DNA from: Coriobacteriia bacterium
GTDB lineage: Bacteria > Actinomycetota > Coriobacteriia > Anaerosomatales > PALSA-660
DNA: 49,035 bases
Reading direction: 5' to 3'
Assembly: GCA_023252055.1 (NCBI GenBank)
Contig: JAHEXP010000006.1
Coordinates: forward strand, 1-49,035
Shown: positions 18,265 to 30,509 of the stretch, one piece after another
How positions within the stretch are numbered: position 1 is the first letter of the stretch
Layout: each line of letters opens with the position of its first letter
Made by a program: the position numbers and the translations under genes
Notes under the pieces: generated by a model
What the model saw: the letters and a program-made list of their open reading frames with translations, nothing else
Database searches by the model: none
What the model was told of the DNA's origin: nothing

Positions 18265-19524
18265 TCAGCACGGTACCGTCGCCTCCACGGTCGTTCCCCG
18301 GTCACTGCTGCTCACGGTGAGCAGGCCTCCCTGGGACTCCACACGCTCACGCATGCTCCGCAGGCCGATGCACTCGTCGTTCGCGCACCGCGCGACCGCC
18401 GACCCCACGTCGAACCCGTGTCCATCATCATCGACGACCAGACGTGCCTCCGACGTGCCGTACTGGAGCATCACGACCACCCGGTGCGCCTTCGCGTGCT
18501 TTGCCACGTTCGAGACCGCCTCTTGCACGACGCGATACAGGCTGGCCTCCACGCCCGGCGGGAGCGGCCGCTCGCGTCCCTCGGTGTAGACGCGGACCGA
18601 CAGGCCACGCGCCTCGCCGATCTCGGTGGCGCGCTGGCTGATGGCGCCGACGAGACCCAACGTGTTGAGGCTGACGGGGCGAAGGTCGTAGATGTAGCGG
18701 CGGAGTTCGCTCAAGCTGCGGACGAGCACGGTCTGCATGTGTCCGAGACGGCGCTCGACCTCCGCGGGGTGCGTCGCGATGCGCTTTCTGCATACGTCGA
18801 GTTCCAGCGACACGCTGAACAGCGACTGGGACAGGCCGTCGTGCATCTCTTTGGCGATGCGGCCCCGGTCATCGGAGAGCAACGCATAGTGCGCCTGCGC
18901 GTTGAGCCGCGAGTTCTCGATAGCGGAACCCGCCAGCGCGCCGAGGATGGCCAGCAACGCAACCTGATCATGGCTGAACCGCCGCGAACTCGGATTCATG
19001 ACGGTGAGCACGCCGATCGCGCGTCCCTTGGTCTTGACCGGCACCGTCATGACCCACGTGGAGTCGGCGATCGCCGCCACAGGGCTGCGCTGCTCCGCGG
19101 CGGAACGCGCGACGTCTCCGATGCGCTCCCGCCACCACTCCTCGGGATACTGGTCGCGCCGCCCACGTACGAACACGGCACCGTCGTCGATCGTGAATTC
19201 GCTGCCGAGGTCATTGAACAGACAGAGAACCGCCTTGTCGGTCTCGATAAGACGCTTGGTCTCGTCGACGACGGTGTTGAGGATCTCGGGGATCGTCTTC
19301 GTGGACGAGATCGCCTCGGCGACCTCGTTCAGTGAGTCGATCAACCGTTCCTGACGACGCACCGAGCGGTCCCAGGGACGCCAGGAACCGAAGAGCGGTC
19401 TGGGCGATGGGGTCCGCTCGCGCTCGGCGACCGGTGCGCGTTCGAGTGCGGGCTCACGCAATCCCGCCGACTCGCGCGCCTGCGCGAGCGGCTCTTGGAT
19501 CCCCAAGGCCGTGTCGTCCGCCAT
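18265..19524 (-). CDS. GAF-domain sensor histidine kinase (HisKA_3)
   Basis: KEMHDGLSQSLFSVSLELDVC..., ...YRVVQEAVSNVAKHAKAHRVVV...VVDDDGHGFD; GAF segment; no obvious TM. Confidence 0.9.
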   Translation of the reverse strand: MADDTALGIQEPLAQARESAGLREPALERAPVAERERTPSPRPLFGSWRPWDRSVRRQERLIDSLNEVAEAISSTKTIPEILNTVVDETKRLIETDKAVLCLFNDLGSEFTIDDGAVFVRGRRDQYPEEWWRERIGDVARSAAEQRSPVAAIADSTWVMTVPVKTKGRAIGVLTVMNPSSRRFSHDQVALLAILGALAGSAIENSRLNAQAHYALLSDDRGRIAKEMHDGLSQSLFSVSLELDVCRKRIATHPAEVERRLGHMQTVLVRSLSELRRYIYDLRPVSLNTLGLVGAISQRATEIGEARGLSVRVYTEGRERPLPPGVEASLYRVVQEAVSNVAKHAKAHRVVVMLQYGTSEARLVVDDDGHGFDVGSAVARCANDECIGLRSMRERVESQGGLLTVSSSDRGTTVEATVPC

Positions 19525-19624
19525 CCCGCCTCCCCGCGGTCAAGCTACCGCGTCGCCCCCGCGACCCGGTCCCTCCGCGCATGACTCTACTCCTAACGCT
19601 GATTCCATGTATGCCCAAAGAGAA

Positions 19625-19646
19625 AGGCCCCGGTCTCCCGGGGCCT
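19625..19646 (-). terminator. Hairpin terminator downstream of ftsH
   Basis: AGGCCCCGG-TCTC-CCGGGGCCT, 9-bp perfect stem flanked by A-rich/T-rich sequence. Confidence 0.7.
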
Positions 19647-19701
19647 CTTCACGCGGTCTTCGTGCCGGCCGCGGGCCGCTGATGCGGCGCGGGACAGCGA
19701 T

Positions 19702-21687
<1,986 letters not shown>

Positions 21688-21731
21688 AAGGGAAGACCTC
21701 CTTCTCGGCGCGTCGTGTCCGAGTGCGGCCG

Positions 21732-22274
21732 TCAGTCCTGGTAGGCCGACGGACGCAGCACGCCGATGTAGGGCAGGTTGCGGTAGCGCTCTGCGAAATC
21801 CAGTCCAAAGCCCACGACGAACTCATCGGGGACGGAGAAGCCGATGTACTTGCATGAGATGGGTACCCGCTGCTTGCCTTCTTTGCTCAGCAGCGTGACC
21901 ACCTCGAGGCTGGCTGGCTTGCGGCTCGCCAGGTTCTTGAGCAGGTACTTGAGGGTGAGGCCTGTGTCGAGGATGTCCTCGATCACCAGAACGTGGCGGC
22001 CCTCGATCTGCTCGTCGAGGTCCTTCAGTATCCGGACCACGCCGGATGACTTCGTGGACGAGCCGTAGCTCGAGACCGCCATGAAGTCGATCTCCACCGG
22101 CACGGTGATCTGGCGAGCGAGGTCGGCCATGAACAGTGCGGCGCCGCGCAGCACCGCCACGAGCAGGATGCGCTCGCCGGCGTAGTCGCGGCTGATCTCC
22201 GCGCCAAGCTCGGCGATGCGCTGCCGGATCTCATCCTCCGAGACGATGATGGACTCGATATCGGGGTGGATCAC
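21732..22274 (-). CDS. hpt: Hypoxanthine phosphoribosyltransferase
   Basis: [18 protein letters not shown]...[17 protein letters not shown] (PRPP motif); GTG start overlapping the tilS stop. Confidence 0.93.
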   Translation of the reverse strand: MIHPDIESIIVSEDEIRQRIAELGAEISRDYAGERILLVAVLRGAALFMADLARQITVPVEIDFMAVSSYGSSTKSSGVVRILKDLDEQIEGRHVLVIEDILDTGLTLKYLLKNLASRKPASLEVVTLLSKEGKQRVPISCKYIGFSVPDEFVVGFGLDFAERYRNLPYIGVLRPSAYQD

Positions 22275-23683
22275 GTGATCGTCCCTTCCGGGTTCGTTGG
22301 CTCCCACATCAGGCGCACCGTCCGCGATGTCCGCGGGCCGACGCGGTAGTCTTCACTGCTCTTCACACCGGCGAGCCACACGATACGCTCTCCGTCCCGG
22401 ACGACGGGGACCTGCGAACGCACCCGAGCCGGCACCTTCGCGTCGATGAGGATGTCGGAGACCTTGCGGGTCCCCTGCATCCCGAACGGGCGCATCCGGT
22501 CGCCGGGGCCGACAGGACCGACCGTGAGCGGACCGGTCAGCGCTTCGGCGTCGACGAGCGCGGTCGAAGGGTCGTGGGACGGGGCCTCATCGCCGCCCGC
22601 ATGAGCGGTGAGCCGCCCGATCCCATCGAAGTCGACCGATCCCGGGACCGGGAGCTCGACGGACGCGACGCGCCCTGCCGACTCCGCTTCCCGGGAAATG
22701 ATGAGTCTACCGTACTCGGCGAACGCCCGCAGCCCGTCGGGGAGGTCTCTGGCGAACGGTCCCGGCGCCAGGCCGTCGCAGACCGCCTCGACGTGGTCGA
22801 ATTCGATGCGCGACGCCTCCGGGAACGCGCCGCGGAGCGCGCCGCGCACGACCCGGCGTTGCAGCGCGCGCGGAAGGGCGGCGAGAGGTCCTCTGTCCAA
22901 AGAGAGCTCGTCGCCCGACCAGCGAGCACCGGTGCGCGCAGCCTCTCGCGCGAGATCGTCGAGCAGCGCGTCCTCGTCCCCCAGAAGCGTCAGGGTGCGC
23001 GCGATCGCTTCGTCGAAGCGGGGGTTGATACCGCGCAACAGCGGCATGAGCTCCGCACGGACGCGGGCGCGCAACCGTGCGGTGTCGAGGTTCGTCGCGT
23101 CCTCGCGCCACGGCTGGCCGAGCCCCTGGAGATAGGACACCACGTCCACGCGCGTGCAGTCGAGCAGCGGACGCACCACCCGGCCGCGCCGGTAGCGGGG
23201 CGACACGAGGCCCCCGGCGCCGGCGCCCTGCGCGAGGCGCATGAGAGTCGTCTCCGCCCGGTCGTCCAGCGTGTGGGCGGTGGCGATGCGGCCGATCTCA
23301 GGTGACACGCCGGCCCCGGCGCAGCGGGCATCGAGTTCGAGGTCCGCTTCCCGGTACCTGACGCGGCGCCCGGCGTCCTCCAGATTCAGCCCGTGCTGGT
23401 CGGCATAGGCTGCGACATCGATCGAGACGCGGCTGCAGCACACCGCCAACTCGTCGCACAGCGCCTCGACGAAGGCGGCGTCACCGTCGGATGCGGCCCC
23501 GCGCAACATGTGGTCGATGTGCAGTACCGACGGCGTGATGTCGCCGAACGCGCCGGCGGCGGCCGCGCGGAGCAGTGCGACGGAGTCCGCGCCGCCCGAG
23601 ACCATCAGCACGACAGGAGCGCCCGCCGCGAACAGTCCGTGCCGCCGCGTCGTGTCCCGCGCGATGTCGAGGAGTCCACTCAT
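22271..23683 (-). CDS. tilS: tRNA(Ile)-lysidine synthase
   Basis: VVLMVSGGADSVALLRAA PP-loop, HIDHMLRGAASDGDAAFVEALCDEL, ...ATAHTLDDRAETTLMRL; followed by hpt and ftsH. Confidence 0.93.
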   Translation of the reverse strand: MSGLLDIARDTTRRHGLFAAGAPVVLMVSGGADSVALLRAAAAGAFGDITPSVLHIDHMLRGAASDGDAAFVEALCDELAVCCSRVSIDVAAYADQHGLNLEDAGRRVRYREADLELDARCAGAGVSPEIGRIATAHTLDDRAETTLMRLAQGAGAGGLVSPRYRRGRVVRPLLDCTRVDVVSYLQGLGQPWREDATNLDTARLRARVRAELMPLLRGINPRFDEAIARTLTLLGDEDALLDDLAREAARTGARWSGDELSLDRGPLAALPRALQRRVVRGALRGAFPEASRIEFDHVEAVCDGLAPGPFARDLPDGLRAFAEYGRLIISREAESAGRVASVELPVPGSVDFDGIGRLTAHAGGDEAPSHDPSTALVDAEALTGPLTVGPVGPGDRMRPFGMQGTRKVSDILIDAKVPARVRSQVPVVRDGERIVWLAGVKSSEDYRVGPRTSRTVRLMWEPTNPEGTIT

Positions 23684-23804
23684 GCGTCACAGGGTAGCGC
23701 GTCGCGGGCGTCCGGCACGGCGATCTGCCCGGTTTGACCTGCGGCCTGTGCGGCCCGAAGATTGAGAGACCTGAAGACGAGGCAGCCGCGAAGGAGCGCC
23801 ACCC

Positions 23805-25076
23805 ATGCAGGCAGTCGACCCCCGGACGCTGGATCCGGCGCACCCTCGCCGGGTCGTGATCGTCGGCGGGGGGTACGCGGGCCTCACCGTCGCGGTCACG
23901 CTCGCGCATCGGGCGCGCGCCGGCGACGGCATCGAGATCGTGCTCGTCGACCCACGCCCGTACCAGCAGGCGCTGTCCGAGCTCGACCTGGTTGCGGCGG
24001 GCACCCCCCGCCCCCAATTCGCGGAACTCTGGTACGCGGACGTGCTCCGCGGACTTCCGATCAAGGTGGTGCACGACCGTCTCGAGAACGTCTGCACCGC
24101 CGAGCAGTGCGTCGAGGCCGGGCCGCGCGGGGGCCCCGTCGTCCGCATCCCCTACTGGCGGCTCGTCCTGGCCACCGGCGCGATCCCCTTCGTACCTCCG
24201 GTCCCGGGCCTGCGCGAGCGGGCGATCACGATGTGGTCGGTGGACGACGCGCTCGCCCTGCAGCGCTCCATCGAGGAGCAGTTCCGACACGCGGTGACGA
24301 TCTGCGACGCCGCCGAGCGCGCCTGTGCGCTGGCGGTCACCGTCGTCGGCGGCGGCGCCACCGGCGTCGAGATCGTCGGAACGATCGCGAAGCGGCTTCC
24401 GCGAATGATCGCGCGCGCGGGCCACGACCCGGCGGAGCTCACCGTCACATTGATCGAGGGACGACCGGACATCCTCTACGACCTCCCGGAGATCCAGCGC
24501 GTCCGCGCACGCCAGCGTCTCGAGAAGATGGGAGTCCACGTCCTTCTCGGACGGAACCTCCAGAGCGTCGACGCGACGACCGCCTACCTCGAAGGTGACG
24601 TGGCGGTGCCGTCGCCGGTGCTGGTGTGGTGCGGCGGTGCCCATGCCGACCCCGACGCCGTGCAGTGGGGGCTGGTTTCCGACAACTCGGGACGCCTCGT
24701 CTGCGACGAGAACCTGAAGGCGCAGGGGCACGACGCGATCTACGTGGTCGGTGACGTTGCGGCTTTCCGCGACCCTTCGAGCGCGCGCGTCCTGCCGATG
24801 CTCGCCCAGTTCGCGATCCGCGAGGCCGAGCACGCCGCCGACGCGGTGCTGCGCGAAGTGCGGGGTGGGCCCACTCGCCCCTTCGTCCCGAACATGCACG
24901 GCGAGTTCGTCAGTGTCGGACCCGGATGGGGCGTCGGCTGGATGTTCCACATGAACATCTGGGGCTGGCCGGCGATCGTCATGAAGCGCGTCACGTACAT
25001 CATGTACTGGGTGCAGGTCGGCAGCTTCCGGCTCGCGTGGAAGCGCACGGTGCAGATGCTGCGGATGCGGCACTAG
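23805..25076 (+). CDS. NAD(P)/FAD-dependent oxidoreductase, type II NADH dehydrogenase-like
   Basis: RRVVIVGGGYAGLTVAVTLAHRA; second dinucleotide fold VTVVGGGATGVEIVGTIA; YVVGDVAAF; C-terminal amphipathic helix region. Confidence 0.85.
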   Translation: MQAVDPRTLDPAHPRRVVIVGGGYAGLTVAVTLAHRARAGDGIEIVLVDPRPYQQALSELDLVAAGTPRPQFAELWYADVLRGLPIKVVHDRLENVCTAEQCVEAGPRGGPVVRIPYWRLVLATGAIPFVPPVPGLRERAITMWSVDDALALQRSIEEQFRHAVTICDAAERACALAVTVVGGGATGVEIVGTIAKRLPRMIARAGHDPAELTVTLIEGRPDILYDLPEIQRVRARQRLEKMGVHVLLGRNLQSVDATTAYLEGDVAVPSPVLVWCGGAHADPDAVQWGLVSDNSGRLVCDENLKAQGHDAIYVVGDVAAFRDPSSARVLPMLAQFAIREAEHAADAVLREVRGGPTRPFVPNMHGEFVSVGPGWGVGWMFHMNIWGWPAIVMKRVTYIMYWVQVGSFRLAWKRTVQMLRMRH

Positions 25077-25120
25077 GTCGTGCAGCGGCCCGCATCGCCG
25101 AGGGCTGTTTCGGAAGCATA

Positions 25121-25159
25121 CGAGAAACGGGCCGGTCCACGTGGACCGGCCCGTTCTCG
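25121..25159. terminator. Bidirectional terminator between convergent genes
   Basis: acgggccggtccac|gtggaccggcccgt perfect 14-bp arms, extended by cgag/ctcg flanks. Confidence 0.8.
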
Positions 25160-25182
25160 GTTACGCGAGTCGTTCTGTCTTC

Positions 25183-25953
25183 CTACGCCTCGCCGAGATA
25201 CGTCTTGCGGACCTTCTCGTCGTGCAGGAGCTCCTTGCCCGGGCCCTGCAGCACGACGCTGCCGGTCTCGAGCACGTAGCCACGATCGGCGATCGCGAGT
25301 GCCATCGCCGCGTTCTGCTCGACGAGCAGGATCGTGATACCGGCCTTGTTGAGCGTCTCGATCGTCTCGAAGATCGTTTCGACGACGACAGGGGCGAGGC
25401 CCATGGAGGGCTCGTCGAGCATCAGCAGCTTCGGGTCCGCCATCATGCCGCGGCCCATCGCGAGCATCTGCTGCTCGCCGCCGGAGAGCGTGCCGCCCTT
25501 CTGCGCGCGACGCTCCCTCAGGCGCGGGAACAGCTCGTAGACGAGCTCCAGTGTGGACTTCACGCCCTCGGGGTCCTTCGTGCGCAGGAACGCGCCCATC
25601 CCGAGGTTCTCCTCGACCGTCATCCGCGGGAAGATGCGGCGGCCTTCGGGGACCTGGACGACGCGCTTGGCGGCGACGTCGTGGACCTTCATGCCGGAGA
25701 TCTTCTCACCCATGAACGTGATCTCGCCGACCTTGGGCGCCAGCAACCCGGAGATCGTCTTGAGCGTCGTCGACTTGCCGGCGCCGTTCGCCCCGATGAG
25801 GGTGACGATCTCGCCTTCACGGACGTCGACCGAGATGCCCTTGAGCGCCTCGATCGCGCCGTAGAACGTGTGCACGTTCTTCAACTGCAGCACGAGCGCG
25901 CCCGATCCGGTGACCGGGGCGACCATGGCGGTTGTGCTTGTGGTGTCGCTCAT
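25183..25953 (-). CDS. livF: Branched-chain amino acid ABC transporter ATP-binding protein LivF
   Basis: GANGAGKSTTLKTISGLL, TLSGGEQQMLAMGRGMMADPKLLMLDEPSMGLAP. Confidence 0.95.
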   Translation of the reverse strand: MSDTTSTTAMVAPVTGSGALVLQLKNVHTFYGAIEALKGISVDVREGEIVTLIGANGAGKSTTLKTISGLLAPKVGEITFMGEKISGMKVHDVAAKRVVQVPEGRRIFPRMTVEENLGMGAFLRTKDPEGVKSTLELVYELFPRLRERRAQKGGTLSGGEQQMLAMGRGMMADPKLLMLDEPSMGLAPVVVETIFETIETLNKAGITILLVEQNAAMALAIADRGYVLETGSVVLQGPGKELLHDEKVRKTYLGEA

Positions 25954-25963
25954 CTGTTCCACC

Positions 25964-26746
25964 TCACGCCTGGGCCAACATGGCCTCGGCGCCCTTGCCC
26001 AGGTACGCCTCGATGACCTTCGGGTCCTTCTGGATCTCCGCCGGCAGGCCCTCGGCGATCTTCTCGCCGAAGTCGAGCACGTAGATGCGGTCAGCAATGT
26101 CCATGACGACCTTCATGTCGTGCTCGATGAGGAACACGGTGACGCCGCTCTCACGGATGCGTCCGATGAGTCGGGTCAGGTCGGCGGACTCCTGCGGGTT
26201 CATGCCTGCAGCAGGCTCGTCGAGCAGCAGCAGCTTGGGCTCGGTCGCCAGAGCTCGCGCGATCTCGAGACGGCGCTGCTGGCCGTAGGGCAGGTTCACC
26301 GCAAGCTCGTTGGCCTTGTCGGCCAGCCCGACGAAGCGCAGGTACTTGAGCGCCTCGTCCTCGGTCCGCTGCTCCTCGGCCTTGAACTTCTTCGTGCGCA
26401 GGATGGCCTGCAGCGGGCCCGCCTGACTGCGGCTGTGACGGCCGACCATGACGTTCTCGAGCGTCGTCATGTTGGCGAACAGCCGGATGTTCTGGAACGT
26501 ACGGGCCACGCCCATCGCGCAGATCTCGTGCGGCTTATGGCCTGCGACATCGGTGCCGTCGAACGACAGCTTGCCCTCGGTCGCCTGGTAGATGCCGGTC
26601 ATGATGTTGAAGAACGTCGTCTTGCCGGCACCGTTCGGGCCGATGAGGGCGACGATCTCGCCCTCTTCGATGTGCAGGTCGATGTCGCCGAGGGCGCGCA
26701 GGCCTCCGAACATCATCGTGACTTTCTCAGCTGAGAGTACGGACAT
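25964..26746 (-). CDS. livG: Branched-chain amino acid ABC transporter ATP-binding protein LivG
   Basis: GPNGAGKTTFFNIMTGIY, LPYGQQRRLEIARALATEPKLLLLDEPAAGMNP. Confidence 0.95.
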   Translation of the reverse strand: MSVLSAEKVTMMFGGLRALGDIDLHIEEGEIVALIGPNGAGKTTFFNIMTGIYQATEGKLSFDGTDVAGHKPHEICAMGVARTFQNIRLFANMTTLENVMVGRHSRSQAGPLQAILRTKKFKAEEQRTEDEALKYLRFVGLADKANELAVNLPYGQQRRLEIARALATEPKLLLLDEPAAGMNPQESADLTRLIGRIRESGVTVFLIEHDMKVVMDIADRIYVLDFGEKIAEGLPAEIQKDPKVIEAYLGKGAEAMLAQA

Positions 26747-26760
26747 GTCTTCGCTCCCCT

Positions 26761-27960
26761 CTACACATCGTCGGGTTCGGTATTGGCCCGGTTCTCTACA
26801 TCCCATTCCTGCATGTCTTCCTCGGCCAGGATGCGACCGTCCTCCGGCAGGAGCTCCCTGGCCCTACGCGAGCTTGGGATGATGCCCTGGGGCCGGACCG
26901 CCATCATCACGACCATGAGAAGGCCGAAGACGAGGAAGCGGTAGTTCGACATGAGGGACTGCATCTCGGCGGGCATCTTCAGGACACCGGCGACCGCGAG
27001 GCCCTGGATGAGGTCCGGCACGCCCTTGATGAGCAGCGCGCCCGCGATGACGCCCTTGATCGACCCCATGCCGCCGATGACGATGATGCAGACGACGAAC
27101 ACGGACTCCATGAACGTGAACGATTCAGGGCTGATGAACTGCTGCACGTAGGCGAAGGTGACGCCTGCGATACCGCCGGACAGCGCGCCCAGCGAGAACG
27201 CCCACAGCTTCTGGGTGCGGATGTTGATGCCGCACGCTTCGGCAGCGACCTCGTTCTCGCGCATCGCGACCCACGCGCGTCCCAGCCGCGAGTCGTCGAG
27301 GCGGCGGATCACGAAGATCGCGCCGAGGACGAGCATGACCACGATGACGTACCAGTACATGTTCGGGCCGAACTGGAAGAACCCGAGCGGCGTCTGGAAC
27401 CGGATGTTGTCCTGGAGCCACTGGGCGCCGAACGGAAGCGCCATGACCTGGTTGCCGTACGGCAGGCCCGAGGCGCCGTTGGAGAGCCCGAACAGGTTGT
27501 TGTTCAGACAGATGCGAACGATCTCCCCGAAGCCCAACGTCACGATGGCGAGGTAGTCGCCGCGCAGGCGCAGGACCGGGAAGCCGAGTGCGACGCCGGT
27601 GAGCGCTCCTGCGAGCGCCGCCGGTATCAACATCAGGAAGTAGGTCGCTCCACCGGTCCAGTGCGATACCGCCTGGCCGATGATCACGCCCGCGTACCCG
27701 CCCATCGCGTAGAACGCGATGTAGCCGAGGTCGAGCAGTCCCGCATACCCGACGACGATGTTGAGGCCCAAGGCCAGCAGCACCCAGATGCCCACGATGA
27801 CGAAGATGCGGACGATGAACTCCCAGCCGGTCGCGGACTGCACGAGGACGGGGACGAGCACGAGCACCGCCGCCAGGATCGAATACGCCACGATCGTCTT
27901 CGGCGGAAGCTTCTTGCGAGTCGGCGTCGGCATCACGGCCGCTGCTTTCGTGTCAGCCAT
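26761..27960 (-). CDS. livM: Branched-chain amino acid ABC transporter permease LivM
   Basis: LNIVVGYAGLLDLGYIAFYAMGGYAG...GFPVLRLRGDYLAIVTLGFGEIVRI signature. Confidence 0.95.
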   Translation of the reverse strand: MADTKAAAVMPTPTRKKLPPKTIVAYSILAAVLVLVPVLVQSATGWEFIVRIFVIVGIWVLLALGLNIVVGYAGLLDLGYIAFYAMGGYAGVIIGQAVSHWTGGATYFLMLIPAALAGALTGVALGFPVLRLRGDYLAIVTLGFGEIVRICLNNNLFGLSNGASGLPYGNQVMALPFGAQWLQDNIRFQTPLGFFQFGPNMYWYVIVVMLVLGAIFVIRRLDDSRLGRAWVAMRENEVAAEACGINIRTQKLWAFSLGALSGGIAGVTFAYVQQFISPESFTFMESVFVVCIIVIGGMGSIKGVIAGALLIKGVPDLIQGLAVAGVLKMPAEMQSLMSNYRFLVFGLLMVVMMAVRPQGIIPSSRRARELLPEDGRILAEEDMQEWDVENRANTEPDDV

Positions 27961-27962
27961 GA

Positions 27963-28940
27963 CTACACCTTCTCCGCGACGGCTTCGCCGAGCAGACCGC
28001 CCGGTCGGAAGATCAGGACAAGAACGAGCACGATGAACGCGATGACGTCCTTGTAACCGGTCTCAAGGAAACCGCCCGCCAAGGACTCGACGATGCCGAG
28101 GAGGAAGCCTCCCAGCATCGCGCCGCGCAGGTTGCCGATACCGCCGACGACCGCTGCGGTGAACGACTTGATGCCCGGGATGAAGCCCATGTTGTACTTC
28201 ACCGAGCCGTAGTACATGCCGTTGAAGACGCCGGCGACAGCACCGAGGGCAGGGCCGATGAAGAAGGCCAGCGCGATGACGCTGTTGATGTCGACACCCA
28301 TGAGGCCGGCTGCCTCACGGTCCTGGGAAGTCGCTCGCATCGCACGACCGATGCGCGTGCGGGCGACGAAGGTGTCAAGGAAGAGGAGCAGGAGCAGCGA
28401 CGTCACCACGATGAACACCTGCATGGTGGTGATCTCCACCCCGCCGAACTTGAGCAGCGTGTGCGACGTGACGAAAGCGGTGCCGTCGGCCCGCGAGTAC
28501 GGAAGCTGCTTGCTGCTGACCCACAGGAGGACGGCGTTCTGCAGGAAGATCGAGACGCCGATGGCGGAGATCAGCGGTGCGAGGCGCGGTGCATGCCGCA
28601 GCGGGCGGTACGCGAACCGCTCGATGAGCACACCAAGGAGGCCGACGATCACCGCCGAGATGAGGAACGTGGCGGCCATGAGGGCCACGAAGCCGAGCAT
28701 GCCGCTGTTGAAGAACGTCTGGGCCGGCTTCATGAACGCGAGCGGTCCGGTGGCGACGGCGCCGTCGGACAGGACCTTCAAGACGCCGAGACCGACGTAA
28801 CCGCCGGCCATGAACAACTCGCTGTGCGCGAAGTTGATCATCAGCAGGATGCCGTAGACGAGGGTGTAGCCGAGTGCGACGAGCGCATACAGCCCACCCA
28901 AGGTGATTCCGTTGATGAGCTGTGAGAGGAGGTAACTCAA
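27963..28940 (-). CDS. livH: Branched-chain amino acid ABC transporter permease LivH
   Basis: LSYLLSQLINGITLGGLYALVALGYTLVYGILLMINFAHSELFMAGGYVG; probable TTG start with upstream GGGAG. Confidence 0.93.
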   Translation of the reverse strand: MSYLLSQLINGITLGGLYALVALGYTLVYGILLMINFAHSELFMAGGYVGLGVLKVLSDGAVATGPLAFMKPAQTFFNSGMLGFVALMAATFLISAVIVGLLGVLIERFAYRPLRHAPRLAPLISAIGVSIFLQNAVLLWVSSKQLPYSRADGTAFVTSHTLLKFGGVEITTMQVFIVVTSLLLLLFLDTFVARTRIGRAMRATSQDREAAGLMGVDINSVIALAFFIGPALGAVAGVFNGMYYGSVKYNMGFIPGIKSFTAAVVGGIGNLRGAMLGGFLLGIVESLAGGFLETGYKDVIAFIVLVLVLIFRPGGLLGEAVAEKV

Positions 28941-29020
28941 GGTGAACGCTCCCGGTCGACTGGGGGCCGCGCGACGGCGAAGTGGCGGGACCCGGCGGGT
29001 CGCACGATGTGGGCAGCGGC

Positions 29021-29049
29021 CCGGGCGGACGCTTTGCGCGTCCGCCCGG
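29021..29049 (-). terminator. Strong hairpin between livJ and livH (attenuator / processing site)
   Basis: CCGGGCGGACGC-TTTGC-GCGTCCGCCCGG, 12-bp perfect stem. Confidence 0.65.
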
Positions 29050-29102
29050 ACCTTGCTCATACCCTGACTAGGCAGGGTGGATTCGTGCTGTACAGCGGAT
29101 CC

Positions 29103-30314
29103 CTACTTGGAGACGGGAGCCCAAGCGCCATCGGCACCGACGGTGTAGACGGTGATCGCCTTGTTCGTGGTGTCGCCGTGGGCATCGAAGGAAACGGTGC
29201 CGGAAACGCCCTCGAAGTTGGTCTTCGCCACAGCGGCGATGATGGCCTTCTTGCCCTCGGTGGTCGTGACCTTGTCCGCACCCATGGACTTGGCGACCGA
29301 GACGATGGCCTTGATGATCGCGTTGGCGGCGTCGAAGGAGTACGCGTCGTACGCGGCGATCTCATCGCTGGGGTACGCGGCCTTGTAGGCGGCGATAAAG
29401 TCCTGGCCCTTGGGCATCTGAGCGGTGGGGAGGCCGACGGACGTCGCGAGGTCGCCCTTGGCGATCGCGGCACCGGCGAGCTTGATGTACTCGGGGTCGA
29501 ACAGACCGTCGCCGCCCATGAGCGGGACGTTCACGCCACCCTCCTTGAGCTGCTTGGAGAGCAGAGCGCCGGAGTTGTAGATACCGCCGTAGTAGACGAT
29601 ATCGATGCCGGCGGCCTTGATCTTGGTGACGAGGGACTTGAAGTCGGTGTCCTTGTCGGAGGTCTTCTCGCGACCGGCAACCGCGCCGCCGTCAGCGGCG
29701 AACTGCTTGCCCCACTCGTCGGCAAGGCCGACGCCGTACGGGGTCGAGTCGTCGACCACGAAAGCCTTCTTGAAGCCACCGGTCTTGAACGCGTAGTCCG
29801 CGCCGGCCGGGCCCTGGACCGCGTCGTTGGCGCAGACGCGGAAGTAGTTCGTCATGCCCATCTGGGTGAGGTCGACGGCGGTGTTGGCCGGCGAGACCTG
29901 CACGATGTTGGCCTGGTTGTAGATCTTGACCGCGACGCGGGTGACGCCGGAGTTCAGGTGACCCATGACGCCGACGAGGGTCGGGTTCGACGCGAACTGG
30001 GTCGCGACGTTGCCGCCGGTGGTCGGATCGCCCTTGTCGTCGCCCTCAACGCTGGCGATCGTCAGGCCGAGATCCTTGACTTCCTGCGAAGCGTTGGCCT
30101 GCGTGATGGCGAGGTTCGCACCACGGACCATGCCCTTACCAAGAGCGACTGCACCGTCGGTCAGCGGAGCGCCGATACCGATGGTGACCTTGACGGCGCC
30201 CGTGGCGCCGCCACCTGCTGAAGAACCACTCCCGCCGCAACCTGTGACGACCAGCGCCACAGCGGCGAGGAGGGCCACGATGGCCATATACTTCCTAGCC
30301 TTGCCCATTGTCAT
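29103..30314 (-). CDS. livJ: Branched-chain amino acid ABC transporter substrate-binding lipoprotein
   Basis: Lipobox AVALVVTGCGGS; periplasmic-binding fold (VTIGIGAPLTDGAVALGKGMVRGANLAI...); first gene of the liv cluster. Confidence 0.92.
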   Translation of the reverse strand: MTMGKARKYMAIVALLAAVALVVTGCGGSGSSAGGGATGAVKVTIGIGAPLTDGAVALGKGMVRGANLAITQANASQEVKDLGLTIASVEGDDKGDPTTGGNVATQFASNPTLVGVMGHLNSGVTRVAVKIYNQANIVQVSPANTAVDLTQMGMTNYFRVCANDAVQGPAGADYAFKTGGFKKAFVVDDSTPYGVGLADEWGKQFAADGGAVAGREKTSDKDTDFKSLVTKIKAAGIDIVYYGGIYNSGALLSKQLKEGGVNVPLMGGDGLFDPEYIKLAGAAIAKGDLATSVGLPTAQMPKGQDFIAAYKAAYPSDEIAAYDAYSFDAANAIIKAIVSVAKSMGADKVTTTEGKKAIIAAVAKTNFEGVSGTVSFDAHGDTTNKAITVYTVGADGAWAPVSK

Positions 30315-30509
30315 CCCTTTCCTCCGACTCGACTGCCTGATCATCTGGCCGGGGTATGCGTGACTCTCCCTGAATACTCCCGGCCTCAGGATTACGAGAG
30401 TGTAACAGAGCGGTACATGCGCAAACAACACGGATGAGGTGGGGTTCGCCCCCGCCGAAACCACGCATTTCCTGCATGTTTCGTCCCCGCGGACATCGCG
30501 GATCGCCGT

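Noticed and set aside
23481-25073. 530-aa minus-strand ORF
   Set aside because: Antisense to the well-supported FAD oxidoreductase; low-complexity Arg/His/Asp composition
29007-30221. 404-aa plus-strand ORF
   Set aside because: Shadow ORF antisense to the livJ-like gene
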